38,754 nucleotides of DNA from Candidatus Nealsoniibacteriota bacterium (GCA_003560665.1 PWKK01000030.1:1-38754), one strand, 5' to 3'; counted from the stretch's first letter, positions 8,432 to 18,021 are shown. Notes: generated by a model from the letters alone, not told the origin. A program made the numbers and translations.

Positions 8432-9856
8432 CTACCCACTTTTCTTGAAACTGCTTATTTTATAAAACAACCAGACATAAAAAAGAAAAACAAGAAAAGA
8501 GGAAACTCCACCGATGTGAACTGCAGAAAAAGGGAGAAGATAAACAGTATCAATCACAAAAAGGACAAAAGAGAGAAGCAGATAAACAGGAAAAGCAAAG
8601 CCGACAAAACCGGTAATCGCCGTCAGAAACCCCAGTGGTATGATAAATGGCAGAAGAGGAACAATAAGAACATTTGCCGGAACGGAAAAAAGAGAAATGT
8701 GCCCGAAGTTGTACAAAACGAGAGGAAAGACAAAGATTTGTGCCGAAAGAGTAACCGCTACCAGATCGGCAATCCATCCGTTTTTTCTGAAAAACAACCT
8801 CGTCTTTTCTGCAGGCCATAGAGAAATGGGTGAGGAAACCTCCAAAAAAGTCGTGATTTTGTTTTTAATAGGGTTGTGGAGAGTGAGAATTCCAAAAACG
8901 GCAAGAAAAGACATCTGAAAGCCCAAATCATAATGCAAAAGAAGAGGATTAAAGGCAAGCATCACTGCGGCGGCGACAACCACCAGGCGAAAAGAGTTTG
9001 TTTGCCGGTAAGCGGTGTAGGATAAAAGAAGAGCACCTCCCATGATTCCCGCACGGACAGCGGAAGCGGGAGCTCCGACAAAAACGATAAAAAGTATCAT
9101 AAAAAAAAGAGAAAGAATCCCCGCCCACTTTTTTTTAATTCCCATAAACAGGAAAAAGAAAAAGAGAATCCCGGAGATAATAACGATGTGCATTCCGGAA
9201 ATCGCCGTAATGTGACGTGTTCCGGAAATACTCAGTTTTTCCCCGAACTTTTCGGTAAAAGAGTCCCTCTCTCCCAAAATCATCGCTTCCAAGAAAAAAA
9301 CTTGCGGAACGGGAACACTTTTTCTGATGTTCTCCCGTGCTTTTTCTTTAAGAGAAAAGATTGTTTTAAGAAAAAAAGAGCCCTTGTTTCCCTTCTTTTC
9401 TATTTCCGGATAAAAGGAGGTGTGGTAAACACCTTCTTTTCTTAAATAATTTGCATAATCTTCAATCTCGGGCTCATTAAACTCTCCTTTTACCTTTAAA
9501 AAGTCTCCGTACTTGTAGTCCGCATAACGGTCAACATACAAAAGAGCTCGCCCCTTTTCGTGTTCTAATATAATTCTCTGAAAATCTCCCCTGACGGATG
9601 GCTCCTCTGCAACCTTTCCGTAAACGGAAGATTCGATTTTAGAAGGAATGCTGTAAAAAGCGTGGTGAAAAGAAAAAGCTCCGATGATAAAAAAAAGAAG
9701 GCAAAAAACAACAAGGAGGCGGTTTTTCAAGAAAATATAAGTAAAGAGTGTTAAGAAAAGACCGACCATGATACTGATCGGTGCAAAAAATATTCCTGTG
9801 ATAAACGACAGACAAAAAAAGAAAGTTGTTTTTGATAAACTCACCGTATCTTGCAC
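8432..9856 (-). CDS. comEC: ComEC/Rec2-family competence membrane protein
   Basis: SISGTRHITAISGMHIVIISGILFF and GAPASAVRAGIMGGALLLSYTAYRQ typical of the Competence domain; N-terminal DUF4131-like region; multiple TM helices. Confidence 0.88.
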   Translation of the reverse strand: MQDTVSLSKTTFFFCLSFITGIFFAPISIMVGLFLTLFTYIFLKNRLLVVFCLLFFIIGAFSFHHAFYSIPSKIESSVYGKVAEEPSVRGDFQRIILEHEKGRALLYVDRYADYKYGDFLKVKGEFNEPEIEDYANYLRKEGVYHTSFYPEIEKKGNKGSFFLKTIFSLKEKARENIRKSVPVPQVFFLEAMILGERDSFTEKFGEKLSISGTRHITAISGMHIVIISGILFFFFLFMGIKKKWAGILSLFFMILFIVFVGAPASAVRAGIMGGALLLSYTAYRQTNSFRLVVVAAAVMLAFNPLLLHYDLGFQMSFLAVFGILTLHNPIKNKITTFLEVSSPISLWPAEKTRLFFRKNGWIADLVAVTLSAQIFVFPLVLYNFGHISLFSVPANVLIVPLLPFIIPLGFLTAITGFVGFAFPVYLLLSFVLFVIDTVYLLPFSAVHIGGVSSFLVFLFYVWLFYKISSFKKSG

Positions 9857-10536
9857 TTTTTCACAAAAGGTTCCGCCACTTTTTTAAAATCTTCAAGTTC
9901 TTTTTTAGTAAACGGTTTTCTTGCGAGAAAACTTTCTTCAAGCGTTTTTTCCGGAAAAAAGTTTTGCAGAAAATAAATTTCCGCTCCTTTTATCGCTTCC
10001 GCCATCAGAGAAACATCCTTCTTCTTGTGAATTTCGGGAACAAGAGTGGTGCGAAACTCGTAATCGACTCCGCTTCCCATTACAACCTCTATGCTTTCCT
10101 TTATCTTTTCTGCTTCTCCTTTCTTTCTAGAAATCTCTTGATACCTGTTCAGCGGAACTTTCAAGTCCATTGCGATATAGTCTAATAGTTTTCCTTTTAA
10201 AAGAGCTTTTAACATTTCCGGTCTTGACCCGTTAGTGTCTACCTTAACGGAAAAACCTTTCTCCTTTATCTTTTTTGCAAACTGCAGAAGATCTTCGTTT
10301 ATCAGCGGCTCTCCTCCACAGATAACAACACCTTCAATCTTTCCCTTTCTCTTTTCTAAAAAATCAAAGAAAACATCTCTTTTAACTTCCGGTTGCCCTT
10401 CAATTTTTTCGGGAAGAACAAGTTCCGGAGAGTAACACCACGAACACCTGAAGTTACACCCGGACAAGAAAACGGTACAAGCCAGTTTTCCGGGGTAATC
10501 GATAAGAGTAAGTTTTTGCAATCCCCCGATTTTCAC
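9841..10536 (-). CDS. nrdG: Anaerobic ribonucleoside-triphosphate reductase activating protein (radical SAM)
   Basis: CNFRCSWCYSPELV (CxxxCxxC), ICGGEPL; lies downstream of nrdD. Confidence 0.88.
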   Translation of the reverse strand: MKIGGLQKLTLIDYPGKLACTVFLSGCNFRCSWCYSPELVLPEKIEGQPEVKRDVFFDFLEKRKGKIEGVVICGGEPLINEDLLQFAKKIKEKGFSVKVDTNGSRPEMLKALLKGKLLDYIAMDLKVPLNRYQEISRKKGEAEKIKESIEVVMGSGVDYEFRTTLVPEIHKKKDVSLMAEAIKGAEIYFLQNFFPEKTLEESFLARKPFTKKELEDFKKVAEPFVKKCKIR

Positions 10537-10547
10537 AGTAAATCTTT

Positions 10548-10910
10548 TTATTTTTCCGCTATTTCATACTCTTTCCTTTCCCGATACTCTTGTGTCTTCC
10601 CTTTGTTCCACTGTTGTACCGGTCTGAGATATCCCACTATTCTTGAGTAAACTTCGCACTGTTTGTAGTCTTCAATTCCTCTGTCTTTGGCAAAACAACT
10701 ATCACATTTGAAAACAAAGACATTGCTTCCGTTATCTTCGTAGGAGAGGAGGTTACCGTTTTGAATTTCATCTCCTTCTAATTCTATCTTTGTTCCACAG
10801 TCAAAACAGCTTGCGTTTTGATCTTCCTTGCATGCCTTTTTTGCTTTTTTTTCGTCTCGAAATATTTGTTTTTGTGGAAATCTTTCTGCAATCATAATTT
10901 TCGGGCACAC
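10548..10910 (-). CDS. Stand-alone class III RNR glycyl-radical domain protein with an N-terminal zinc-ribbon-like segment
   Basis: C-terminus CEVYSRIVGYLRPVQQWNKGKTQEYRERKEY resembles the NrdD glycyl-radical C-terminus; two CxxC pairs (CFDC, CDSC). Start may be the GTG at 10910 or the ATG at 10895. Confidence 0.75.
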   Translation of the reverse strand: MCPKIMIAERFPQKQIFRDEKKAKKACKEDQNASCFDCGTKIELEGDEIQNGNLLSYEDNGSNVFVFKCDSCFAKDRGIEDYKQCEVYSRIVGYLRPVQQWNKGKTQEYRERKEYEIAEK

Positions 10911-10923
10911 ACCTTATTGGGGT

Positions 10924-12942
10924 CTATGTCCTTTTAAACTTTTTAATAACTTCTCTGGGTTTTTTAACTCTGCAGTTAGGGCAGTAAGGAACTTCTCCTT
11001 TAATATAACCACAGTTTGAACAGATTGAAAACGTCGGAGTAAGAGTGATGTAGGGAAGATGGTAGTTCTCAAACACTTTACGAACAAAATCTTTTGCCAT
11101 TTGAGGGTCCTCAAGTTTTTCTCCCAAAAAGAGATGCACCACAGTGCCGCCGGTAAACGCTTTCTGTAAATCATCTTGCAAATCTAACGATTCGAAAGGA
11201 TCATCAGTGTAATTAACAGGAAGATGAACAGAGTTGGTGTAATACGGTGCATTTTCCGTTCCGGCAGTGATAATGTCCGGATACTTTTCTCTGTCTATTC
11301 GTGCTTGCCTGAAAGATGCGCCCTCACCGGGAGTCGCCTCCAGGTTGTAAAGATTGCTGGTTTCCTCTTGATAATCTACAAGTCTGTCTCTCATAAACTG
11401 TAAAACATCCAAAGCAAAACTTCTTCCTTTCTCCGTAGCAACGCCTTCTCCCATAAAATTGAGCAGTGCTTCGTTCATTCCGATAAGGCCGATAGTGGAA
11501 AAGTGGTTTCCGTAGTAAGAGCCACGAAGCCTTTTTACCGATTCAAGATAATATCGAGAGTAAGGATAAAGTCCTTTTTCGATAAAGTTATCTAAAACCT
11601 TTCTTTTTAATTCCAAGCTGTCTCTTGCCAAATCCATCATCTCCCCAAGTCTCTCGTAAAACTCTTCTTTTGTCTTTGACAAATAACCTATTCTCGGCAA
11701 ATTAATCGTGACAACTCCAATACTCCCGGTAAGCGGTTGTGAACCGAAAAGCCCACCTCCGCGTTTGACAAGCTCTTTGTTATCTAAGCGCAATCGGCAA
11801 CACATCGAGCGGAAGTCTTCCGGATTCATATCCGATTGAACAAAATTACTGAAATAATTGATCCCGTACTTTGCCGTTGCCTCCCACATTTTATCTAAAT
11901 TCTCGTTGTCCCAGTTAAAGTTTTTAGCGATAGAAATGGTAGGAATCGGGAAAGTAAAAGGTCTCCCTTTCGCGTCACCTTGCATCAAGACCTCATAAAA
12001 CGCTTGATTAAAGATATCCATCTCTTTCTGAAAATCCCCGTATGTTTCTTTCTGGACCTCTCCTCCGATAATTATCGGTTGTTTCTTTAAAAACTCGGGC
12101 ACGGTAACGTCCAAGGAAACATTTAAAAAGGGTGTCTGGAAACCAACACGAGTTGGAACCATGCAGTTAAACAAAAACTCCTGCATCGCCTGCTTAACCT
12201 GCTTGTAATCCATGTTATCCTTTCTTATAAAAGGCGCTAGAAACGTATCGAAATTACTCATTGCGTTAGCACCTGCACACTCTCCTTGAAGGGTGTAGAA
12301 AAAGTTTACTACCTGCCCCAATGCCGGACGGAGGTGTTTTGGTGGTTTGGATTCCACCTTAGAGGAAACTCCCCCGAATCCCCGCATGAGAATATCCTGC
12401 AAGTCCCATCCAGAGCAGTAAGTGGCCAAGAGATTAAGATCGTGAATATGAAAATCTTGATTTTTCGCTGCGTTGCGTATTTTTTCCGGATAAATCTTGT
12501 TTAGCCAGTACTTTTTGGAAATGTGAGAGGTCGCGTACTGGTTTAAACCCTGAAGAGAATAAGTCATGTTCGCGTTTTCTTTAACCTCCCAATCAAGCTC
12601 GTCAATATACTTTTCAATGATCTTTGTTGATTCATCAAACTCAGCAGAAGTCTCTCTTATCTCTCTTCTTTTTTCCCGGTAAAGAATGTAACTTCGGGCG
12701 GTTTCGGTAAGGTCTCCCATAATAAGTACTTCTTCGACAGTGTTTTGAATCTCTTCCACGTGAGGAACCTCTTCCCTGCTAAATCTTCGCATCAACAACT
12801 CCATTACCTTTTCGGAAAGCTCTCTTGCTTCGTTTTCTCCTCCTTCTTTGGTAAAAGTCAACGCTGTGTAGATTGCTTCTTCTATTTTTTGGACATCAAA
12901 ATCTACTACTTTTCCGTTTCTCTTTTCAACTTTAGAAATCAT
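10924..12942 (-). CDS. nrdD: Anaerobic ribonucleoside-triphosphate reductase, ATP-cone plus catalytic domain; ends after the zinc ribbon
   Basis: N-terminal ATP-cone (VEKRNGKVVDFDVQKIEEAIYTAL), NrdD core, C-terminal CSNCGYIKGEVPYCPNCRVKKPREVIKKFKRT; no glycyl-radical motif before the stop. Confidence 0.9.
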   Translation of the reverse strand: MISKVEKRNGKVVDFDVQKIEEAIYTALTFTKEGGENEARELSEKVMELLMRRFSREEVPHVEEIQNTVEEVLIMGDLTETARSYILYREKRREIRETSAEFDESTKIIEKYIDELDWEVKENANMTYSLQGLNQYATSHISKKYWLNKIYPEKIRNAAKNQDFHIHDLNLLATYCSGWDLQDILMRGFGGVSSKVESKPPKHLRPALGQVVNFFYTLQGECAGANAMSNFDTFLAPFIRKDNMDYKQVKQAMQEFLFNCMVPTRVGFQTPFLNVSLDVTVPEFLKKQPIIIGGEVQKETYGDFQKEMDIFNQAFYEVLMQGDAKGRPFTFPIPTISIAKNFNWDNENLDKMWEATAKYGINYFSNFVQSDMNPEDFRSMCCRLRLDNKELVKRGGGLFGSQPLTGSIGVVTINLPRIGYLSKTKEEFYERLGEMMDLARDSLELKRKVLDNFIEKGLYPYSRYYLESVKRLRGSYYGNHFSTIGLIGMNEALLNFMGEGVATEKGRSFALDVLQFMRDRLVDYQEETSNLYNLEATPGEGASFRQARIDREKYPDIITAGTENAPYYTNSVHLPVNYTDDPFESLDLQDDLQKAFTGGTVVHLFLGEKLEDPQMAKDFVRKVFENYHLPYITLTPTFSICSNCGYIKGEVPYCPNCRVKKPREVIKKFKRT

Positions 12943-13026
12943 TTTTCAGGTAATTTATGAAATTTACAAAAAATAATATGCCTGGACGACCAAACATATA
13001 TAAAGAGGATTGAGCTACAAAACGTT

Positions 13027-13959
13027 TTAGAACCCAGTAGCGATTATCGTCACCTTGATTTCACCCTCTTTCAAATCTTTATCTTCTACCGCCCCGAAAA
13101 TAATACTGGCATTAGAAGACACTCTCTTTTTAATTACTTCTGCTATTTCGTTAACCTCGGAAAGACTTAAGTCTTCCCCTCCGTTAACATTAAAAAGAAC
13201 TCCTTTTGCATTTTCACAAGAAAGATCAACCAGCGGGAGATTCAACGCACTAAGCGCGGCTTCTTCTGCACGACGCTTCCCTTTGGCAACTCCTTTCCCA
13301 AAAAGAGCGGATCCCGAATTCTCCATAATTGCTTTTACATCGGCAAAATCGATATTGATAATCCCTGGAAGAGTTACCAGATCGGAAATACCCTGGACCG
13401 CTTGACGAAGTATCTCGTCACAAACCCAAAAAGCTTCCGTTAAAGTAGCATTCGGACCAAGTGTGGAAAGAAGTCTGTCGTTAGAGATTGGAATAAGGGT
13501 GTCTACCTTGTCTTGTATCATTTTCAGCCCCCTTCTTGCCACTCTGCCACGCTCCTTTCCCTCAAAGGAAAAAGGAGTGGTTACCACAGCGATAGTAAGT
13601 GCCCCCGCCTCTTTTGCAATCGCCGCAACTTCGGGGATTGCTCCCGTTCCCGTTCCTCCTCCAAGTCCACAGGTTAAAAACACCATGTCAGAATCCTTAA
13701 GAGTTTTTGCGATCTCTTCTCTGTTTTCCTCTATTGCTTTTTCTCCCAGTTCCGGATTCATTCCCGTCCCAAGTCCCTCGGTGAGTTTTTTCCCGATTCG
13801 AATCTTAACATCGGCTCCGGAAGATTTAAGATCTTGAAAATCTGTATTTATTGCAACAAGCTCTACTCCTTTTATTCCACAGTCGGCCATCCTCGAGATC
13901 ACGTTTCCTCCCGCTCCGCCGATACCAACAACTTTTATTTTCGGTAAATTTTTAGCCAT
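13027..13959 (-). CDS. ftsZ: Cell division protein FtsZ, lacking a C-terminal tail
   Basis: Tubulin signature GGGTGTG, T7-loop region NIDFADVKAIM; ends at IKVTIIATGF-stop. Confidence 0.95.
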   Translation of the reverse strand: MAKNLPKIKVVGIGGAGGNVISRMADCGIKGVELVAINTDFQDLKSSGADVKIRIGKKLTEGLGTGMNPELGEKAIEENREEIAKTLKDSDMVFLTCGLGGGTGTGAIPEVAAIAKEAGALTIAVVTTPFSFEGKERGRVARRGLKMIQDKVDTLIPISNDRLLSTLGPNATLTEAFWVCDEILRQAVQGISDLVTLPGIINIDFADVKAIMENSGSALFGKGVAKGKRRAEEAALSALNLPLVDLSCENAKGVLFNVNGGEDLSLSEVNEIAEVIKKRVSSNASIIFGAVEDKDLKEGEIKVTIIATGF

Positions 13960-13963
13960 AATA

Positions 13964-15175
13964 TTAAGGGATAAAGACCCGGAAAAACTTTTTTATTTTC
14001 GAGAAAAAACCTTTAAAATTAACTCCTCCCAAGTCTCCTTCTTCCAAATCCATTCCACAAAGAACAAGTCCGCAAAGAGTGGAAAGTGCAGGGTCATCTT
14101 CCAATGGGAAAAACCTCCTGGGCACCCCTAGTCGAGAAGGAAGTCCAAGTTTTTCTCTGGCAAACTCGGTCAAATTGGGAGTTTTCGCTCCTCCACCGGT
14201 TAAAACCACTCCTGCCGGAAGAAGCCTGTTTCGTGAAATCTTTTTTAATTCTTTTTCTATTTCATCGAAAATCTCCACAATTCTCGGTTCGGCTATTTTC
14301 TTTAACTCTTTTCTTTCAAAAGAAAACTCTTCTCCCGATGTAAGCTTTAACTTTTCTTTTTTTGTCGTTTTTCCTCCTAAAATAGATTCTCCAAACTTGT
14401 TTTTGATAAATTCGGCAGTTTCGATATCAACCCGAAGCCCGATAGCGATATCGTTGCGGATGTTGTTCGTCCCTACCGGTAAAACGGAAGTATACAAAAG
14501 ATTCCCCTCTTCATAAACCGAAATTCCCGTCGTTCCCGCGCCAAAGTCAACAACAAGAACGCCGAGCTCTTTTTCCTGAGGGGTCAAAACAGCACGTGCA
14601 GAGGCCGTAGGACCTAAAACAAGATCACTTACCTGCAAATCGGCATTTAAAATCGCTTGACTTAAATTTTTCGTATAAGAGATAAATCCTCCGACAGCTA
14701 CTATTTCTGTTTCCAGTCTCACTCCGTGGAGCCCGACCGGGTTTTTTATTCCCTTCTCCCGATCAATAATGAACTCGCGAGGAAATATTTCCAATATCTC
14801 CTTGTTAACAGGAAGTGAAAACGTTTTTGCAGCTTCAATAACGCGTTCCACGTCTTCTTGCGCTATCTCCTGGTCTGCTCGTGAAACAGAAATAAGCCCT
14901 TTCGATGAGAGACAGAAAATATGTACTCCGTTAATATTGGCATAAACTTCGTCTACTTCCGTTCCCGCTTCTCTTTGAGCTTCTTCCACTACCGATCCAA
15001 TAATTTTTCCAACTTTTTCCGGATCGGCAACCACCCCTTTGCGCATCCCCGAAGAGATGTGTTCGGCCCTCCCTAAAACCTTAAAGCCCGTTTCTTCGGG
15101 TTGTTTTTGAACAATAATCACCTTAATGGTGCCCGTTCCTACGTCGATAGCCGCGATTATCGGAGTCTTACTCAT
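13964..15175 (-). CDS. ftsA: Cell division protein FtsA
   Basis: AAIDVGTGTIKVII actin-like fold, VVDFGAGTTGISVY, C-terminal amphipathic helix (FSKIKKFFRVFIP). ORF extends to 15220 with a TTG start; ATG at 15175 chosen. Confidence 0.93.
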   Translation of the reverse strand: MSKTPIIAAIDVGTGTIKVIIVQKQPEETGFKVLGRAEHISSGMRKGVVADPEKVGKIIGSVVEEAQREAGTEVDEVYANINGVHIFCLSSKGLISVSRADQEIAQEDVERVIEAAKTFSLPVNKEILEIFPREFIIDREKGIKNPVGLHGVRLETEIVAVGGFISYTKNLSQAILNADLQVSDLVLGPTASARAVLTPQEKELGVLVVDFGAGTTGISVYEEGNLLYTSVLPVGTNNIRNDIAIGLRVDIETAEFIKNKFGESILGGKTTKKEKLKLTSGEEFSFERKELKKIAEPRIVEIFDEIEKELKKISRNRLLPAGVVLTGGGAKTPNLTEFAREKLGLPSRLGVPRRFFPLEDDPALSTLCGLVLCGMDLEEGDLGGVNFKGFFSKIKKFFRVFIP

Positions 15176-15212
15176 TACTTTATTGTAATCTTTTATAAAA
15201 TATTTTAAAATA

Positions 15213-15605
15213 TTAGCCAAAAAGCTTTTGTAGGCATTTTTTCTTTTTCTTTTCCATCAACTCTTCTTCTTTGTCGTTTTTGTGATCGTATCCTAAGAGG
15301 TGTAAAGCTCCATGAATAGTAACACGACAGATTTCTTTTGTAAAATCTCTTCCTTCACCACCGATTCTTGCAGGACAAAGAATTAATTCTCCCAAGAAAT
15401 CTCCTTCATTGTAGGAAAAGGAAAGAACATCTGTTGGTAAATCTTTTCCTCGATAAATCCTGTTCAGCTTCTTTATTTCTTCTTCACTGACAACGGCAAT
15501 CGATATCTCTTTTTCTTTCTCTTTTTCTTCCTCTAAAACGGTCTTTATCGCTCTACAGAGCAACTTTTCATCGACAAGTGTCTCTGTTTTATTGTTTATC
15601 TCCAT
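15213..15605 (-). CDS. ybeY: Endoribonuclease YbeY
   Basis: TDVLSFSY and HGALHLLGYDHKNDKEEELM (HxxxHxxGyDH). Confidence 0.95.
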   Translation of the reverse strand: MEINNKTETLVDEKLLCRAIKTVLEEEKEKEKEISIAVVSEEEIKKLNRIYRGKDLPTDVLSFSYNEGDFLGELILCPARIGGEGRDFTKEICRVTIHGALHLLGYDHKNDKEEELMEKKKKKCLQKLFG

Positions 15606-15611
15606 CTCCTC

Positions 15612-15833
15612 TTACTTTTTAAGTTCTCCTATCTTCCACTTTCTGTCGTACTCTGCTTTTGCTCGTACTTTCCTTAAAGCAGAACGTTTCTTGGCTGTTT
15701 TACTAAGCGGTCTTACGCGAAAACGCCTTGACCGTGCTTCTTTGATAATTCCACTCTGAATCACCGAACGGGTGAAGCGGTGGACCAAACTGCTGTTGTT
15801 TTCTTTTTCTTTTCTTTTTACTTCTAAGGCCAT
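15612..15833 (-). CDS. rpsU: 30S ribosomal protein bS21-like
   Basis: Small basic protein LVHRFTRSVIQSGIIKEARSRRFRVRPLSKTAKKRSALRK. Confidence 0.82.
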   Translation of the reverse strand: MALEVKRKEKENNSSLVHRFTRSVIQSGIIKEARSRRFRVRPLSKTAKKRSALRKVRAKAEYDRKWKIGELKK

Positions 15834-15845
15834 ATTATTTTAATT

Positions 15846-16181
15846 TTAAACTTTATTTTTCCAACCTCCCATTAAGTGGACATGAAGATGAAAAACCTCC
15901 TTCCCTCCTCCTTCTCCCGTGTGGACTGCCAGCTTGTATCCATCATCCTTTATCCCCAACTTCTCGGCAGCCTCTCGAGCCGTAAGCATCAACTCCCCTA
16001 AAAGCTCTTTTTCTTCTTTTTTTACTTCATTTAAAGAAGCGATGTGTTTTTTGGGAATAACAAGATAATGAATCGGGGCCTTTGGTTCGATGTCCTGAAA
16101 AACAATTGTTTCTTCTTTCTCAAGAAGAGTTTTCGACGGTATCTTTTTGTCTATAATTTTACAAAAAATACAATTTTTCAT
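15846..16181 (-). CDS. HIT family protein (HINT-type)
   Basis: CIFCKIIDKKIPSKTLLE, HYLVIPKKHIASLNEV, HLHVHLMGGW. Confidence 0.95.
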   Translation of the reverse strand: MKNCIFCKIIDKKIPSKTLLEKEETIVFQDIEPKAPIHYLVIPKKHIASLNEVKKEEKELLGELMLTAREAAEKLGIKDDGYKLAVHTGEGGGKEVFHLHVHLMGGWKNKV

Positions 16182-16186
16182 AATTT

Positions 16187-17461
16187 TTACTTCTTAATCT
16201 TCTTTATTCTTTTTTTAATTTCTTTTACTATTTCATTTGTCTCTATTTTTTCCTGTTCTCCCGAGTCCATGTCACGTAGTATTAGTCTGTCCTCTACCGC
16301 TTCTTCTTTTCCGATAATAAGGGTGATTTGCACTCCGAGCGTGTTTGCTCTGCTCATCTGCCCCTTTAGTGAGTCTTGCCCAAAGGATTCAGTGACCAAA
16401 ACACCCTCTTTTTTCAATTCTTCAAATATTTTCAGTGATTTTTTCTTTGCCAAGTCACCAAGTTGAGCGATAAACACCTCTGGCTTCTCTTTTTCGTTAA
16501 AACCGTTTTCTTTTATCAGTGACACCACTCTCTCAACTCCGACAGCCACTCCTGTTGCCGGTCTTTGTTCATCTCCTAAAAGTGCACTTAATCCGTCATA
16601 CCTCCCCCCTCCTCCGACGGCAAGATTTTTTTCCTCTCCTCTTTGGGGAACAAAAAACTCACAAACCGTACCCGAATAATAATCAAGTCCTCGGACTAGG
16701 AACGGGTTAAGGTCATAAGGAACCCCTACCTCCTCCAAAAACTCAAGCACTAATCTAAAATCATCGCGGCAGCCCTTACAAATATAATCTACAATCTGAG
16801 GAGCTCTCTCCTTAACTCTGATACATTTTTTACAGTCCAGCACTCTCAATGGGTTTTTTATTGCTCTCTTTTTACAGTCAAGACAAAGTGAAGTAGCTTC
16901 TTTTTTCAGGTATTTTTTGAGTGCCTTCTTGTAATCCTCTCGGCACTTCTCGTCCCCCATGTTGTTTATCTCCACCAGCACACCATCGATTCCGAGCTCT
17001 TTTAGGATGTTGTATGTGATAATAATGATCTGTGCGTCAACAATCGAGTTTCCTTTGCCGATTGCCTCAAAACCAAACTGCCAAAACTGACGATACCTCT
17101 CCGCTTGTGGTCTCTCGTAGCGAAAGAAGGGAGCAAAGTAAAAAAACTTAACCGGTTGTGGTTTCGTATGGAGTCCGTGCTCAATATAGGCACGAACTAT
17201 CGGTGCGGTTCCTTCCGGCCTCAAAGAAACACTTTCTCCCCCTTTGGTTTTAAAAGTGTACATTTCTTTCTCAACAATATCCGTGTGTTTTCCCACTCCC
17301 CGGGTAAAAACCTCGGTGTCCTCAATAATCGGTGTTTCAATTCCCTTAAATCCGTATATTTTTGCGTTCCTTGAAACAACTTCTCTTATCTTTTCAAAAT
17401 ACTCATACTGCGAGCCGAAAACATCGTGCATTCCGCTTGGTCTTTGAAATTTTTTAGGCAT
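16187..17461 (-). CDS. hisS: Histidyl-tRNA synthetase
   Basis: RPSGMHDVF, RPEGTAPIVRAYIEHGL, FRYERPQAERYRQFWQFGFEAIG, LVRGLDYYSGTVCEF. Confidence 0.97.
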   Translation of the reverse strand: MPKKFQRPSGMHDVFGSQYEYFEKIREVVSRNAKIYGFKGIETPIIEDTEVFTRGVGKHTDIVEKEMYTFKTKGGESVSLRPEGTAPIVRAYIEHGLHTKPQPVKFFYFAPFFRYERPQAERYRQFWQFGFEAIGKGNSIVDAQIIIITYNILKELGIDGVLVEINNMGDEKCREDYKKALKKYLKKEATSLCLDCKKRAIKNPLRVLDCKKCIRVKERAPQIVDYICKGCRDDFRLVLEFLEEVGVPYDLNPFLVRGLDYYSGTVCEFFVPQRGEEKNLAVGGGGRYDGLSALLGDEQRPATGVAVGVERVVSLIKENGFNEKEKPEVFIAQLGDLAKKKSLKIFEELKKEGVLVTESFGQDSLKGQMSRANTLGVQITLIIGKEEAVEDRLILRDMDSGEQEKIETNEIVKEIKKRIKKIKK

Positions 17462-17470
17462 AGAAAATCT

Positions 17471-18013
17471 CTAATAATCCGGTGCTTCCACCCTTGAAAA
17501 AACACTAAAAGGCGATATTTGAAAAAAAACTCTCCCGATAATATTTTTTTCAGGCAAAGAGCCCCAGTTTCGAGAATCAAAAGAAGATCCGCGATTGTCC
17601 CCCATTACAAAGTACTCGTCTTCCCCCAAAGAAATTCTTTCCTCACCTAAAGTCTGCGACAAAGTGAGATACTCTTCTTCTAAAAGAGTTGTCTCGTCGG
17701 AATCATCGGTAACAAAAATACGTCCTTCTTCGATAACGACCTCTTCTTCCGGAAGTCCGATTATTCTCTTAATATGCCTTTTTTGAGGATCTTGCGGATA
17801 ATTAAAGACGATAACTTCTCCTCTTTCGGGATCACGAAAACGGTAAGAAATTTGATCAACAATCAGATAATCGGATTCATAGAAGCTTGGCTCCATCGAA
17901 GCTCCTCGAACAATAAACGGCTGAAACAAAAAATAGCGTATCGGAAATACGATAAGTAGGGCAAGAAAGATTACCTTTGCAACTTCCAAAAAATATTCAA
18001 ATATTCCTTTCAT
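17471..18013 (-). CDS. lepB: Signal peptidase I
   Basis: VRGASMEPSF (Ser), RHIKRIIGLPEE (Lys), FVMGDNRGSSFDSRNWG; ORF extends to 18187 but the conserved protein starts at the ATG at 18013. Confidence 0.93.
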   Translation of the reverse strand: MKGIFEYFLEVAKVIFLALLIVFPIRYFLFQPFIVRGASMEPSFYESDYLIVDQISYRFRDPERGEVIVFNYPQDPQKRHIKRIIGLPEEEVVIEEGRIFVTDDSDETTLLEEEYLTLSQTLGEERISLGEDEYFVMGDNRGSSFDSRNWGSLPEKNIIGRVFFQISPFSVFSRVEAPDY

Positions 18014-18021
18014 ACGTCGCA

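Noticed and set aside
8240-8821. 193-aa plus-strand ORF rich in Lys/Asn/Arg
   Set aside because: Overlaps the HlyD-like and comEC genes in antisense; composition follows from the reverse complement of TM codons.
13463-14516. Plus-strand ORFs opposite ftsZ and ftsA (124 and 145 aa)
   Set aside because: Antisense to highly conserved division genes, no domain match recognised.
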